64,000 nucleotides of DNA from Candidatus Dormiibacterota bacterium (GTDB taxonomy: Bacteria; Chloroflexota; Dormibacteria; Dormibacterales; Dormibacteraceae). Positions 35,015 through 43,321 of this stretch are shown piece after piece. The DNA lies in the NCBI GenBank assembly GCA_003169845.1, contig PNAG01000023.1:152168-216167 (forward strand), given 5' to 3'. The notes beneath the pieces are model-generated. The model had not been told where the DNA came from and did no database searches. It worked only from the letters and a program-made list of their open reading frames with translations. The position numbers and the translations under genes were made by a program. Numbering within the stretch: the stretch's first letter is position 1; the number at the start of each line of letters is the position of its first letter.

Positions 35015-36213
35015 TGCCCCTGACCCTCGAAACCCTGGAGACGTCGGTGCTCCAGGGTGAACCCGACTGGCTGCAGAAGCGGCGGCGCGGCGCGCTCGCG
35101 ACCTACGAGCGTCTGCCGATGCCCAGCAAGACCGACGAAGAGTGGCGGCGCACCGACATCAGCAGACTCAACACGGCCCAGTTCTCGGAGCTCGAGCACC
35201 GCAACGGTTTCAAGCTCGACGCCCTGTCATCGCTGCCGCGCGGAGTGATCCTCGAGCCACTTCGCGTGGCCGCGGAGAAGCATCCGCAGCTCGTCGAGCC
35301 GCTGCTGTTCTCGCTCATCAAGGCTGACCGCGATAGGTTCAGCGCGCTTCACGCAGCGTTCTTTACCGGCGGCACCTTCCTCTATGTGCCGGATGGGGTA
35401 GAGATCGTCGAGCCGATCGTCGGCCAGCACATCTCACACGGCGGCGGCACCGCATTGCTGCCTCACACGCTCATCGTGGCCGGCCGCGGCGCTCGCTTCC
35501 ACTACCTGGACGAGTACATCGGCCGAGACGACGAGCCCGCCTCTTATCGCAGCGGCTCGGCTGAGATCTTCGTCGGCGAAGGCGCCGAGGTCGGCTACGT
35601 CGCGGTGCAGAAGTGGGGACGGAACGCGTGGCATTTCGCTGACCAGCGTGCCCGTCTCGAGAAGGACGCCAGGCTGCGGCTGTTCAATGTCACGCTCGGC
35701 GGTCGATTCTCGAAGACTCGCGTCGAAGCGTCTCTCGTAGGACAGGGCTCCGACGCCGAGCTGAAGTCGATCTACTTCGCCTCCGGGGAGCAGTTCTTCG
35801 ACTTCCACACGCTGCAGGACCACCAGGTCGGCAACACACGCTCCGACCTGCTCTTCAAAGGCGCTCTGCAAGACAAGGCACGCACCGTCTACGCCGGGCT
35901 GATCCGGATCGAGAAAGGCGCCGCGCGCTCGGACGCGTACCAGGCCAACCGCAACCTCGTCCTCTCCGACCACGCGAAGGCGACCTCGATCCCGATGCTC
36001 GAGATCGACAACAACGACGTCCGCTGCACGCACGGCGCGACGGTCGGCCCCGTCGACCCCCAGAGCATGTTCTACCTCCAGTCGCGCGGCATCCCCGCGG
36101 CGACGGCCAAGCGGATGATCGTCCAGGGATTCTTTGGCGACGTGCTGGACCGGATCCCGTTCGAGCACGCACGCAACCTCATCGAGGCCGACCTGGAGGC
36201 GCGCCTTGGCTAG
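35014..36213 (+). CDS. sufD: SufD scaffold subunit
   Basis: 399 residues. SufBD-family beta-helix with FDFHTLQDHQVGNTRSDLL, the conserved C-terminal NNDVRCTHGATVGPVD and FYLQSRGIP. It pairs with SufB and SufC. The TAG overlaps the next gene's start by 8 nt. Confidence 0.94.
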   Translation: MPLTLETLETSVLQGEPDWLQKRRRGALATYERLPMPSKTDEEWRRTDISRLNTAQFSELEHRNGFKLDALSSLPRGVILEPLRVAAEKHPQLVEPLLFSLIKADRDRFSALHAAFFTGGTFLYVPDGVEIVEPIVGQHISHGGGTALLPHTLIVAGRGARFHYLDEYIGRDDEPASYRSGSAEIFVGEGAEVGYVAVQKWGRNAWHFADQRARLEKDARLRLFNVTLGGRFSKTRVEASLVGQGSDAELKSIYFASGEQFFDFHTLQDHQVGNTRSDLLFKGALQDKARTVYAGLIRIEKGAARSDAYQANRNLVLSDHAKATSIPMLEIDNNDVRCTHGATVGPVDPQSMFYLQSRGIPAATAKRMIVQGFFGDVLDRIPFEHARNLIEADLEARLG

Positions 36214-36520
36214 GTTTCGGGTCGCCTCTGTAGCGGAGCTGCCGGACGAGACTATCAAGCGAGTCGATGCGGGGCACACGCCTGTCTGCCTCGCGCACGC
36301 CGAGGACGGCAACTTCTACGCGCTCAACGACATCTGCACGCACGAGGAGTTCAACCTGAGCGACGGCGAGCTCTGGGGCATGGACGTCGAGTGCCCGCAG
36401 CACGGCTCTCGCTTCAACCTGGTCACGGGCAAGGTCACCGGCCTTCCGGCCGTGATCCCCGCGACGACCTACCCGGTGACCGTGGATGGCGACGAGGTCT
36501 TCGTCGAGGTCCCGGATTGA
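36206..36520 (+). CDS. Rieske-type [2Fe-2S] ferredoxin in the suf operon
   Basis: 104 residues with TTG start inside the sufD end. Rieske ligands CTHEEF and CPQHGSRF in the C-x-H...C-x2-H pattern. It is soluble. Ferredoxins of this kind occur in many suf operons and may supply electrons for cluster assembly. The next gene starts within its stop (TTGA). Confidence 0.9.
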   Translation: MARFRVASVAELPDETIKRVDAGHTPVCLAHAEDGNFYALNDICTHEEFNLSDGELWGMDVECPQHGSRFNLVTGKVTGLPAVIPATTYPVTVDGDEVFVEVPD

Positions 36521-37731
36521 TCAAGACCCTCGACGTCGAGACGATTCGCAAAGACTTCCCCATCTTCAAGACGGGGATCGCCTACCTCGACTCGGCCAAC
36601 ACGTCTCAGCGGCCGCGCCAGGTAACCGCCGCGATGGTGGAGTACTTCGAGAAGTTCAACTCGAACGTCCACCGCGCGGCCTACCGGATCGCCGAAGAGG
36701 CGACCGTGCGCTACGAGGCGACACGGGAGAAGGTCCGCGACCTGATCAACGCGGCCTCGACCAAGGAGATCATCTACACGCGCGGCACGACTGAGGCGAT
36801 CAACCTGGTCGCCTACTCGTGGGGCCGCAAGCACATCAAGCACGGCGACCTCATCGTCCTCACTCTCCTCGAGCACCACTCCAACATCGTGCCCTGGCAG
36901 ATCCTCGCGGCTGAGAAGGGGGCGACGATCGAGTACGTCGACATCGACGAGCGCGGCGAGCTGCGCCTCGACCAGTTCCAAAAGCTCCTCGAGCACTCGC
37001 CGAAGCTCGTCGCCTTCGGCCAGGTCAGCAACGCTCTCGGCACGATCAACCCGGCGCAGGAGATGGTTGCCGCGGCCAAGGCCGCCGGCGCGACGGTACT
37101 GGTGGACGGAGCCCAGGGCGCCCCGCACCAGGGGGTCGACGTCCGCGCGTTGGGCTGCGACTTCTATGCGTTCAGCGGGCACAAGATGCTGGGCCCGACC
37201 GGCGCGGGCATCCTGTACGGCCGCCGCGAGCTGCTCGAGGCGATGGACCCCTTCATGTCGGGCGGCGACATGATCAAGGCCGTCCGCATCGAGGGCACGA
37301 CCTACCACGAGCTGCCGTGGAAGTTCGAGGCCGGTACGCAGGCGATCGCGGAGGTCATCGGACTGGGCGCGGCCGTCGACTACCTCAGCGCGCTGGGCAT
37401 GGACGCCGTGCGGGCGCACGAGCGGGAGATCACCGAGTACGCATATGAGGCGCTCAGCGACGTCGAGGGGCTGACGCTGTACGGGCCGCCCCCTTCGCGG
37501 CGCGCCGGCGTCATCTCGTTCTCGATCGAGGGGATCCACCCGCACGACCTGGCCACCATCGCCGACCGCGACCAGGTCTGCCTGCGGGCGGGCCACCACT
37601 GCGCGATGCCTCTCATGACCCGGCTCGGAGTCGCCGCCACCGCCCGCGCCTCCTTCTATGTCTACACACAGAAGGATGAAGTCGACCGGTTGGTCGGTTC
37701 CATCAAAGAGGCCCAGAGAATTTTCAAATGA
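36517..37731 (+). CDS. sufS: Cysteine desulfurase SufS
   Basis: 404 residues with TTG start. PLP-dependent class V fold with LEHHSNIVPWQ, the PLP Lys in FSGHKMLGPTG and the catalytic Cys in RAGHHCAMPLM. It mobilises sulfur from cysteine for SufU. The longer open frame upstream overlaps the ferredoxin gene and is rejected. Confidence 0.94.
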   Translation: MIKTLDVETIRKDFPIFKTGIAYLDSANTSQRPRQVTAAMVEYFEKFNSNVHRAAYRIAEEATVRYEATREKVRDLINAASTKEIIYTRGTTEAINLVAYSWGRKHIKHGDLIVLTLLEHHSNIVPWQILAAEKGATIEYVDIDERGELRLDQFQKLLEHSPKLVAFGQVSNALGTINPAQEMVAAAKAAGATVLVDGAQGAPHQGVDVRALGCDFYAFSGHKMLGPTGAGILYGRRELLEAMDPFMSGGDMIKAVRIEGTTYHELPWKFEAGTQAIAEVIGLGAAVDYLSALGMDAVRAHEREITEYAYEALSDVEGLTLYGPPPSRRAGVISFSIEGIHPHDLATIADRDQVCLRAGHHCAMPLMTRLGVAATARASFYVYTQKDEVDRLVGSIKEAQRIFK

Positions 37732-37763
37732 GCAGTACCGCAGCGGACTACCAGTTGTGCTCA

Positions 37764-37790
37764 CCCCACGAAATCTTCGATTTCGCGGGG
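37764..37790 (+). promoter_or_regulatory. Hairpin between sufS and sufU
   Basis: CCCC-A-CGAAATC-TTC-GATTTCG-C-GGGG folds into an 11-bp stem with one mismatch inside an 82-bp gap. It is the only sizeable spacer in the suf operon and could tune expression of sufU onward. It lacks a T tract. Confidence 0.5.
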
Positions 37791-37813
37791 ACCCCGAGCG
37801 GGCTGTCGCAGCC

Positions 37814-38230
37814 ATGAGCACACGAGCCGGCACTGCTGCCGATGATCAGTTCTATCGCGAGTACATCCTCGACCACTACAAGAACCCGCGCAACTTCGGA
37901 CGTCTCGAAAACCCGGACATCAGCCACGAAGAGGACAACCCTCTCTGCGGCGATGTGATCGGGATGGATTTCCGCGTCAAGGACGGGGTGATCGAGGACA
38001 TTCGCTTCCACGGCCGCGGATGCGCCATCTCGCAGGCGTCCGCCTCGCTGCTGACGGAGCGGTTGAAAGGCCTTCCGCTCGAAGACGCGAAGAAGATCGG
38101 CAAGGCCGACGTGCTTGGAGAGCTGGGGATCGACATCTCCCCCGCTCGGATCAAGTGCGCACTTCTGTCATTGAAAGTGTTGAAGGTGGGTGCTTACGGA
38201 TTGGCAGGCAATGACGAGGATGAGGAGTAA
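37814..38230 (+). CDS. sufU: SufU sulfur acceptor
   Basis: 138 residues from MSTRAGTAADDQFYREY. IscU/SufU fold with zinc/sulfur ligands in PLCGDVIGM, GCAISQASASLL and IKCALL. It takes sulfur from SufS in Gram-positive-type SUF systems. It has the typical YILDHYKNPRNFG N-terminus. Confidence 0.92.
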   Translation: MSTRAGTAADDQFYREYILDHYKNPRNFGRLENPDISHEEDNPLCGDVIGMDFRVKDGVIEDIRFHGRGCAISQASASLLTERLKGLPLEDAKKIGKADVLGELGIDISPARIKCALLSLKVLKVGAYGLAGNDEDEE

Positions 38231-38233
38231 CTG

Positions 38234-38569
38234 ATGGAAACCAAGAAAGAGGAAGCGCCCTTTCGCGACTTGAAGCTTGACGACGTGAAGAAGCTCATCG
38301 ACGAGGGCTACGACGTGGTGGACGTCCGCGAGGACTGGGAATGGAAGAAAGGCCATGTGCCCGGCGCGCGACACGTCGTCCTCAACACGCTCCTGGCCAA
38401 CCCGAGCGCGCAGAAGTTCCACGACCGCACGATCTTTGTGTGCGCCACGGGCGAACGGTCGGCGGTGGCATCCGAGATGGCAGTGGCCCTTGGGGTCAAA
38501 GACGTCGTGAACTTCCGCGGCGGCACCAAGGCCTGGAAAGATGCAGGCCTACCGCTGGAGACGCCGTGA
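38234..38569 (+). CDS. Rhodanese-domain protein
   Basis: 111 residues. Single rhodanese domain with VVDVREDWEWKKGHVPGA and active-site Cys in FVCATGERS. Likely a sulfurtransferase helping the suf pathway; its position in the operon supports this. The stop overlaps the next start (GTGA). Confidence 0.88.
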   Translation: METKKEEAPFRDLKLDDVKKLIDEGYDVVDVREDWEWKKGHVPGARHVVLNTLLANPSAQKFHDRTIFVCATGERSAVASEMAVALGVKDVVNFRGGTKAWKDAGLPLETP

Positions 38570-38907
38570 CAGATTTCGCCCCGACGCACCAGGTCGCGCC
38601 AGACTCAACGGTCAAACCCGAAGACGTGATCGAGGTCCTGCGCCAGTGCTTCGACCCCGAGATCCCGGTCAACATCGTGGACCTCGGGCTGATCTACGAC
38701 ATCGCGATCAAGCCGGCGCGGGTGGACATCAAGATGACCCTCACCGCTCTGGGCTGCCCGATGGCCGCCGAAGTGATGGCGGACGTCCGCGACCACCTGC
38801 TCACGTTGCCCGGCATCGCGGACGCGGGAGTCGACATCGTTTACGAGCCGGTCTGGTCCCCTGAGCGCATGTCCGAAGAAGCGCGCTGGGAATTAGGGAT
38901 GGTATGA
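38566..38907 (+). CDS. sufT: SufT/DUF59 (MIP18-like) Fe-S carrier or maturation protein
   Basis: 113 residues with GTG start. DUF59 features: QCFDPEIPVNIVDLGLIYDI and LTALGCPMAAEV with the conserved Cys, then VWSPERMSEEARWELGM. It helps target-protein Fe-S maturation. It ends the suf operon; its TGA lies inside a hairpin that begins the next repeat. Confidence 0.9.
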   Translation: MTDFAPTHQVAPDSTVKPEDVIEVLRQCFDPEIPVNIVDLGLIYDIAIKPARVDIKMTLTALGCPMAAEVMADVRDHLLTLPGIADAGVDIVYEPVWSPERMSEEARWELGMV

Positions 38908-39102
38908 GGGAAACCCGGATGGTCTCCCTCATCGGCCGGCCGGCTTCGCCGGCGGGCCTGCTCTTTTCCGGTATAAGGTTGGGCTTGTCTGAGTAGTTAC
39001 TCCTCGCGACGCTCATGGCCATAAGCGCGATGGGGACGGCCGGAGTAAATCCGGCCTACATGCAACGCTGGCTTTCTTACTAACGCCGGAGTTAATCCGG
39101 CC
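38904..39102. repeat. Composite two-hairpin repeat (family 2), reverse copy
   Basis: Hairpin ATGAGGGA...TCCCTCAT (38904-38932) overlaps the sufT stop and is followed by a GC hairpin CCGGC-TTC-GCCGG (38940-38952), GAGTAGTTACTC, then GGCCGGA-GTAAA-TCCGGCC (39038-39056) and a weaker copy at 39085-39101. Read on the minus strand it has the same order as the elements at 50631 and 61061. It may also terminate suf transcription. No gene is seen from 38908 to 39126. Confidence 0.65.
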
Positions 39103-39126
39103 TACATGCCACGCGGGAGTAACTAG

Positions 39127-39327
39127 CTAGTCGGCACCCAAACGGCGGACGCCCAGCGCGACCCTGGCGCGAACTGCAACAGGGTCAGGCGATTGGTTTC
39201 GTCGCCAGGCTTGCATGCAGCCTTCGCACGAGCACGCGGGGCCGACCGGCTCCGCAGCCTCTGCCAGAGATCCGCCGATCAGCTGAAACAACGTTGTGAC
39301 GATCTTTGCAGGACGTAGAGATGACAT
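39127..39327 (-). CDS. Small Cys-containing hypothetical protein
   Basis: 66 residues. GGAGGC lies 8 nt before the ATG, a better Shine-Dalgarno sequence than most genes here have. A hydrophobic N-terminal stretch is followed by ACSCEGC (three Cys close together) and a basic C-terminus. No family recognised. The gene is supported by the ribosome site and its place in an otherwise empty gap. Confidence 0.45.
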   Translation of the reverse strand: MSSLRPAKIVTTLFQLIGGSLAEAAEPVGPACSCEGCMQAWRRNQSPDPVAVRARVALGVRRLGAD

Positions 39328-39384
39328 TTGCTTGCCTCCGTGGTGTGTTCAACAAAGGCTAACGCATGAGTGTCGGATTTCCTG

Positions 39385-40128
39385 CTAACGCCAATCATTC
39401 GTAGCCGCCGGCGATCGGCCGGCGTTCCGCGCGATCGAAGCGGCGATGCCTGAATAGTCGGGCGCCGGGGCAAAGCCCTGGACCATGTATTTCGTCATCA
39501 AAGGATCGCGCAGCGCCAGCAGCTGCTCTCTGATTCGAGCCTTGATGCCGTCCTCGAGACCCGCGCGGACGACCACCGGCTGGCTTGGCGCCGGCCCCAG
39601 CGTCTCGACCACCCTCACCCGCTCGGCAAGCTCGGGATCCTGTCGCAGCGCAACACCGAGCACGTGGCAGTCGATGGCGGCGCCGTCGATCTCCCCGTCC
39701 GAGACCATCCGCACCGCCCGCTCGTGAAACCCGGCCTCGACGACTTCACCGAAGAAGTCCCATGACCCAATGCGTTGGAGCGTGACCCAGTAGCCCGACC
39801 ACGAGCTGGGCTCGTTGAACGCCCAGCGCGCGCCACGCAAGTCCTCGAGCGACTGGAAAGACGAGTTGCGATTCACGATCACGTCAGAGGTGTAGAGAGG
39901 CTTGCCGCCGAAGCGGGGATCGGTGAGGATGGGCGCCGCGACGACCTCCACCGCATTGCCGAGCCAGATCATTGGCGGGCTGCAGACGAACGCGACATCG
40001 ATTCGCCCGGTGCCGAGCTCCCTCCAATCGCCGCCGTCGATCAGCTCGGAGGCGCCGTACGCTGCCGCGACGAATTCGTACAAAGGCCGGTTGCACGGCG
40101 CGAGATAGGTCGCGGCCAGCATGTTCAA
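39385..40128 (-). CDS. PhnD-like substrate-binding domain protein without signal peptide
   Basis: 247 residues. Fold and motifs (LGTGRIDVAFVCSPPMIWL, LYTSDVIVNRNSSFQSLEDLRGARWAFNEPSSWSGY) match the PhnD/phosphonate-type binding protein family. It begins directly with the first domain strand and has no signal peptide, lipobox or neighbouring ABC transporter genes. It may act in the cytoplasm, for example as an enzyme-like or sensor relative. The ligand is unknown. Confidence 0.7.
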   Translation of the reverse strand: MNMLAATYLAPCNRPLYEFVAAAYGASELIDGGDWRELGTGRIDVAFVCSPPMIWLGNAVEVVAAPILTDPRFGGKPLYTSDVIVNRNSSFQSLEDLRGARWAFNEPSSWSGYWVTLQRIGSWDFFGEVVEAGFHERAVRMVSDGEIDGAAIDCHVLGVALRQDPELAERVRVVETLGPAPSQPVVVRAGLEDGIKARIREQLLALRDPLMTKYMVQGFAPAPDYSGIAASIARNAGRSPAATNDWR

Positions 40129-40153
40129 GCGAAGAGGACTACAGGGTCGAGCC

Positions 40154-40762
40154 TCAGCAACCCGGATGCGTGACCTGGCCGCGAGAGTCGATCGCGGATG
40201 AGGTGCAAGACCCGTAGTGGAAGTTGAGGCGCCCGTTGACGCAATCGAAGTAGTACGGCCCGGTGACGTACCCCGATCCCCCTCCCGAAACGGTGCCCTG
40301 GCCCGGGCACACGATGATTCGCTCGGTGACCTCGAAGCCCGCGACCAGGACGGCCACGGTGACCACCGCGGCAGCGACTGCCGTCAGCGAGGACGAGGTC
40401 AGGAATGGCCCGCGCAAGGTGCGCACGGTCGCGCCGGTCGCCATCGCGCCGGCGATGACCAGCGGCACCCCGATCGAGAAGATGGCAAGGACTCCGAGAA
40501 CGAGCAGCCCGCCGGCGGCGGCCGCGCGCAAGGGCATCCGCGACGCCGGGCTGCCGAGGCGCGTCAACGAGACCAGCAAGAGGGCCGCCATGACGAGGAG
40601 GTAGCCCGCGACGAATGGAACCGTGTAGGCATCGAGCGCAACACCGCCCTGGCCCAACTTCAACAGCAGGTACGCGACATCGGTCGCGAGCGCAAAGACC
40701 AGCGCGAACCACGCCATGAAGCGCGCCGGCCTGGTGTCGATCAGCTGCGCGGCGACCGCCAT
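40154..40762 (-). CDS. Hypothetical membrane protein with Cys-rich exported tail
   Basis: 202 residues from MAVAAQLIDTRPARF; a TAGAGT box 7 nt upstream suggests a leaderless start, and a GTG at 40789 is an alternative. Four to five helices are followed by a 50-residue tail with four Cys (VCPGQGT, FDCVNGR, GSCTSS, HPGC), probably disulfide-bonded outside the cell. No family recognised. Confidence 0.6.
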   Translation of the reverse strand: MAVAAQLIDTRPARFMAWFALVFALATDVAYLLLKLGQGGVALDAYTVPFVAGYLLVMAALLLVSLTRLGSPASRMPLRAAAAGGLLVLGVLAIFSIGVPLVIAGAMATGATVRTLRGPFLTSSSLTAVAAAVVTVAVLVAGFEVTERIIVCPGQGTVSGGGSGYVTGPYYFDCVNGRLNFHYGSCTSSAIDSRGQVTHPGC

Positions 40763-40772
40763 CGACTGAACT

Positions 40773-42062
40773 CTACCCAGCTTGAGCACCGCTTCCGGGT
40801 ATGGCGGTCCTCGTCAAGTTCGCCGACCGCATCCGCATCCACTGAATCCAGAGGAGGATCAGGAAGTACTGCGCGAACTGGCCCAGCGTGTAGGACACGA
40901 CCAGCACGGACACCGGTGCGTGTGCGTAGCTCTCGAGGGGATCCCAGATCAGCATCGTCAGCAAGAAAACGAATCCAAGGTTCACCCAGAGGAAGACCGC
41001 CGCACGCCCGGCTCGGAACTGATACGCGAGGAGCAGCATGGTCGGTGCGAGCAGGAGCTGGTAGACGGCCCACCCGATCGGACCGAGCATAGGCGAGAGG
41101 AGGGATGCCGCCGCGAACAGGCCCCATTTCGCCTCGTATCCGCCGCGAAGCTGCCGGATCAAGAGCCAGCCGGCGCCCAGCACCGCGACGGCGACTCCAA
41201 CCGTCAAGGCAGTTGATGCGGGCACCCCGAGCCTGCACATCAGCGCCAGGGGTGAGTAGTTCTCGATCACGCACGCGTTAGCCGGACCTCGCGACTGGGT
41301 CGCGAACTTGTTCAGGTAGACGATGGGGTTGGCGACCGAGACGTCCCCTGCCCGCCAGGCCAGGAATCCGAGCCCGATCGCAGTGAGAAGCGCCGCCACG
41401 CCGATCGACGATGCGCCCGCTCGACGCAGGTCACGGCGCAGGAGCAGGACAAGGGGAAGCAGCACAAAGATCGGCTTCACCGCGAGCGCCAAGCCGATCA
41501 ACGCACCTGCGCTGCGGTCGCGCCGACCCAGCAGGGCAACGCCCCACAGCGTCAGCCCGAAGATGATCAGGTTGATCTGCATCCAGAAGATGCTCGTGAC
41601 GGCTGGCGCGAAGACGGCGGCGGCGACGAGCGTCCCCCACCACCATCTCGAGGACACCCGGCCATGCAGCCGGCCCCACACCGACACCAACAAGGCACCC
41701 CAGACCAGCAGGTTGACGGCAGACATCACGGGCGTGGCGACCTCGAAGGAAGCCGCCCGCGAAACGGCAGCCATCACCAGGCCGTAGAAAGGTGTCCCCA
41801 GCCACGAGGTCGAGACCACTTCGGGGTGGCCGGTCGACCACGCCACCGCGCCTGCGTGGTAAGCACTCCCAAAGTCCATCGGATAGTGGAACAGGGCGAT
41901 GAGCGGAACCAGCGCGAGGACCGCCACCACAGGCGCCAGGAGGTAGAGCCTCCGCGCCGGCACTTTGGGAGCGACAGGAGGAGCGTCAACGTTGCGGCTT
42001 CCGCCGTCTAGATCCACGCTGGCCGTCACTCTAACCGCGCACCCCCGCGACGGCGGGATCAC
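40773..42062 (-). CDS. GT87-type membrane glycosyltransferase
   Basis: 429 residues, about 11 helices. DUF2029/GT87 features: an early loop with a conserved Asp (YPMDFGSAYHAG) and LALAVKPIFVLLPLVLLLRR. This family uses polyprenyl-phosphate sugars on the outer face of the membrane. The GTG at 42062 is taken; a GTG at 42029 is an alternative. It diverges from gltA. A second GT87 gene lies at 43322. Confidence 0.75.
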   Translation of the reverse strand: MIPPSRGCAVRVTASVDLDGGSRNVDAPPVAPKVPARRLYLLAPVVAVLALVPLIALFHYPMDFGSAYHAGAVAWSTGHPEVVSTSWLGTPFYGLVMAAVSRAASFEVATPVMSAVNLLVWGALLVSVWGRLHGRVSSRWWWGTLVAAAVFAPAVTSIFWMQINLIIFGLTLWGVALLGRRDRSAGALIGLALAVKPIFVLLPLVLLLRRDLRRAGASSIGVAALLTAIGLGFLAWRAGDVSVANPIVYLNKFATQSRGPANACVIENYSPLALMCRLGVPASTALTVGVAVAVLGAGWLLIRQLRGGYEAKWGLFAAASLLSPMLGPIGWAVYQLLLAPTMLLLAYQFRAGRAAVFLWVNLGFVFLLTMLIWDPLESYAHAPVSVLVVSYTLGQFAQYFLILLWIQWMRMRSANLTRTAIPGSGAQAG

Positions 42063-42084
42063 ACGATCGAAGATCGGCGCTCCC

Positions 42085-42090
42085 TACACT
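42085..42090 (+). promoter_or_regulatory. -10 box of gltA
   Basis: TACACT followed by 7 nt and the GTG start. Same TACACTTA context as lpdA. Probable leaderless promoter. Confidence 0.55.
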
Positions 42091-42097
42091 TAATCCG

Positions 42098-43219
42098 GTG
42101 ACGGATTTCAGCCCCGGGCTGGAGGGGGTGGTCGCGGCCCAGACGGCAATCAGCGAGGTCGACGGGGCCAACGGCCGGCTCATCTATCGAGGCGGATACC
42201 TGATCGAGGACCTCGCCCCGGTCGTGACGTACGAAGAGGTCGCCTACCTGCTCTGGAACGGCGATCTTCCGAACCAAAAGCAGCTAGATGCCTTGCGCAA
42301 GCCGATGGCGGCCGCCCGTTCTCTCAACAAAGCGGGGCGCGGCGCGTTGATGGCGATGGATCCGCAGACCGATCCCATGGACGTTCTGCGCACCGTCGTC
42401 TCGGCACAGGGCGCCACCAATACCCCGATGAAGCCCACGCTCGATGAGGCCATCGCGTTGACCGCGGTCTTCCCGACGATCGTTGGCGCCGCCTACCGCC
42501 GGCGGCAGGGAAAAGAAGTGATCGAGCCCCGCGATGAGCTCTCGCACTCCGCCAATCTCCTCTGGATGATGGAAGGCAAGGAAGCCGACCCCAGGCGCGT
42601 GCGCTGGGTCGACGCGTACCTGGTGCTGCTCGCCGACCACGGGCTCAATGCGTCGACCTTCGCCGCACGGGTCATCGCCTCGACCGCCAGCGACCTCACC
42701 TCGTCGGTCGTCGGCGCCATCGGCGCATTGAAAGGCGCCGCACACGGCGGGGCCACTTTCGCAGCGCGCACCATGCTCGACAAGATCGGCTCCGCCGAAA
42801 ACGCCGAGAAGTGGATGCGCGAGGCCAACGCGCGGCACGAACGATTTGCGGGATTCGGCCATCGCGTGTACCGGACGTACGATCCGCGGGCCAAGATCCT
42901 GCGCGAGACGGCCCGCAGCGCATCGCCCGAGCTGCACCGCACCGCGGCCCGCACCGAAGAGCTGGCGCTTCAGATCCTGCACGAAGCTCATCCCGAACGA
43001 CCGAACGCGACCAACGTCGATTTCTGGGCCTCCGTGGTCCTGACCGGCGCTGGCATTCCAAAGGAGATGTTCACCTGCATCTTCGCCACCTCACGAGTTG
43101 TGGGCTGGACCGCTCACGTGCTTGAATCGCTGGCTGACCTGCGGATCATCCGCCCCGCATCGGAGTGGACAGGTCCCGAGCCGGGGTTGAAACCCTTACC
43201 ACTATCTGAGCGGGGCTAG
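42098..43219 (+). CDS. gltA: Citrate synthase family protein
   Basis: 373 residues with GTG start. Active-site His and Asp in DHGLNAST, GAAHGGATF and FGHRVYRTYDPRA. The short form is like type I citrate or 2-methylcitrate synthases, so citrate versus methylcitrate synthesis cannot be settled here. No prpB or prpD is nearby, while a 2-oxoacid dehydrogenase set lies 2.5 kb downstream. Confidence 0.88.
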   Translation: MTDFSPGLEGVVAAQTAISEVDGANGRLIYRGGYLIEDLAPVVTYEEVAYLLWNGDLPNQKQLDALRKPMAAARSLNKAGRGALMAMDPQTDPMDVLRTVVSAQGATNTPMKPTLDEAIALTAVFPTIVGAAYRRRQGKEVIEPRDELSHSANLLWMMEGKEADPRRVRWVDAYLVLLADHGLNASTFAARVIASTASDLTSSVVGAIGALKGAAHGGATFAARTMLDKIGSAENAEKWMREANARHERFAGFGHRVYRTYDPRAKILRETARSASPELHRTAARTEELALQILHEAHPERPNATNVDFWASVVLTGAGIPKEMFTCIFATSRVVGWTAHVLESLADLRIIRPASEWTGPEPGLKPLPLSERG

Positions 43220-43321
43220 CCAATCCGGCGGCCGGGGCTCGACCGCGAGGCCTGGCGCCGACTTGGCGGGGTCGGACTCGCGTGGTTCCTCCTGCTCGGC
43301 GGCGCTTTCACCGCGTGGTAC

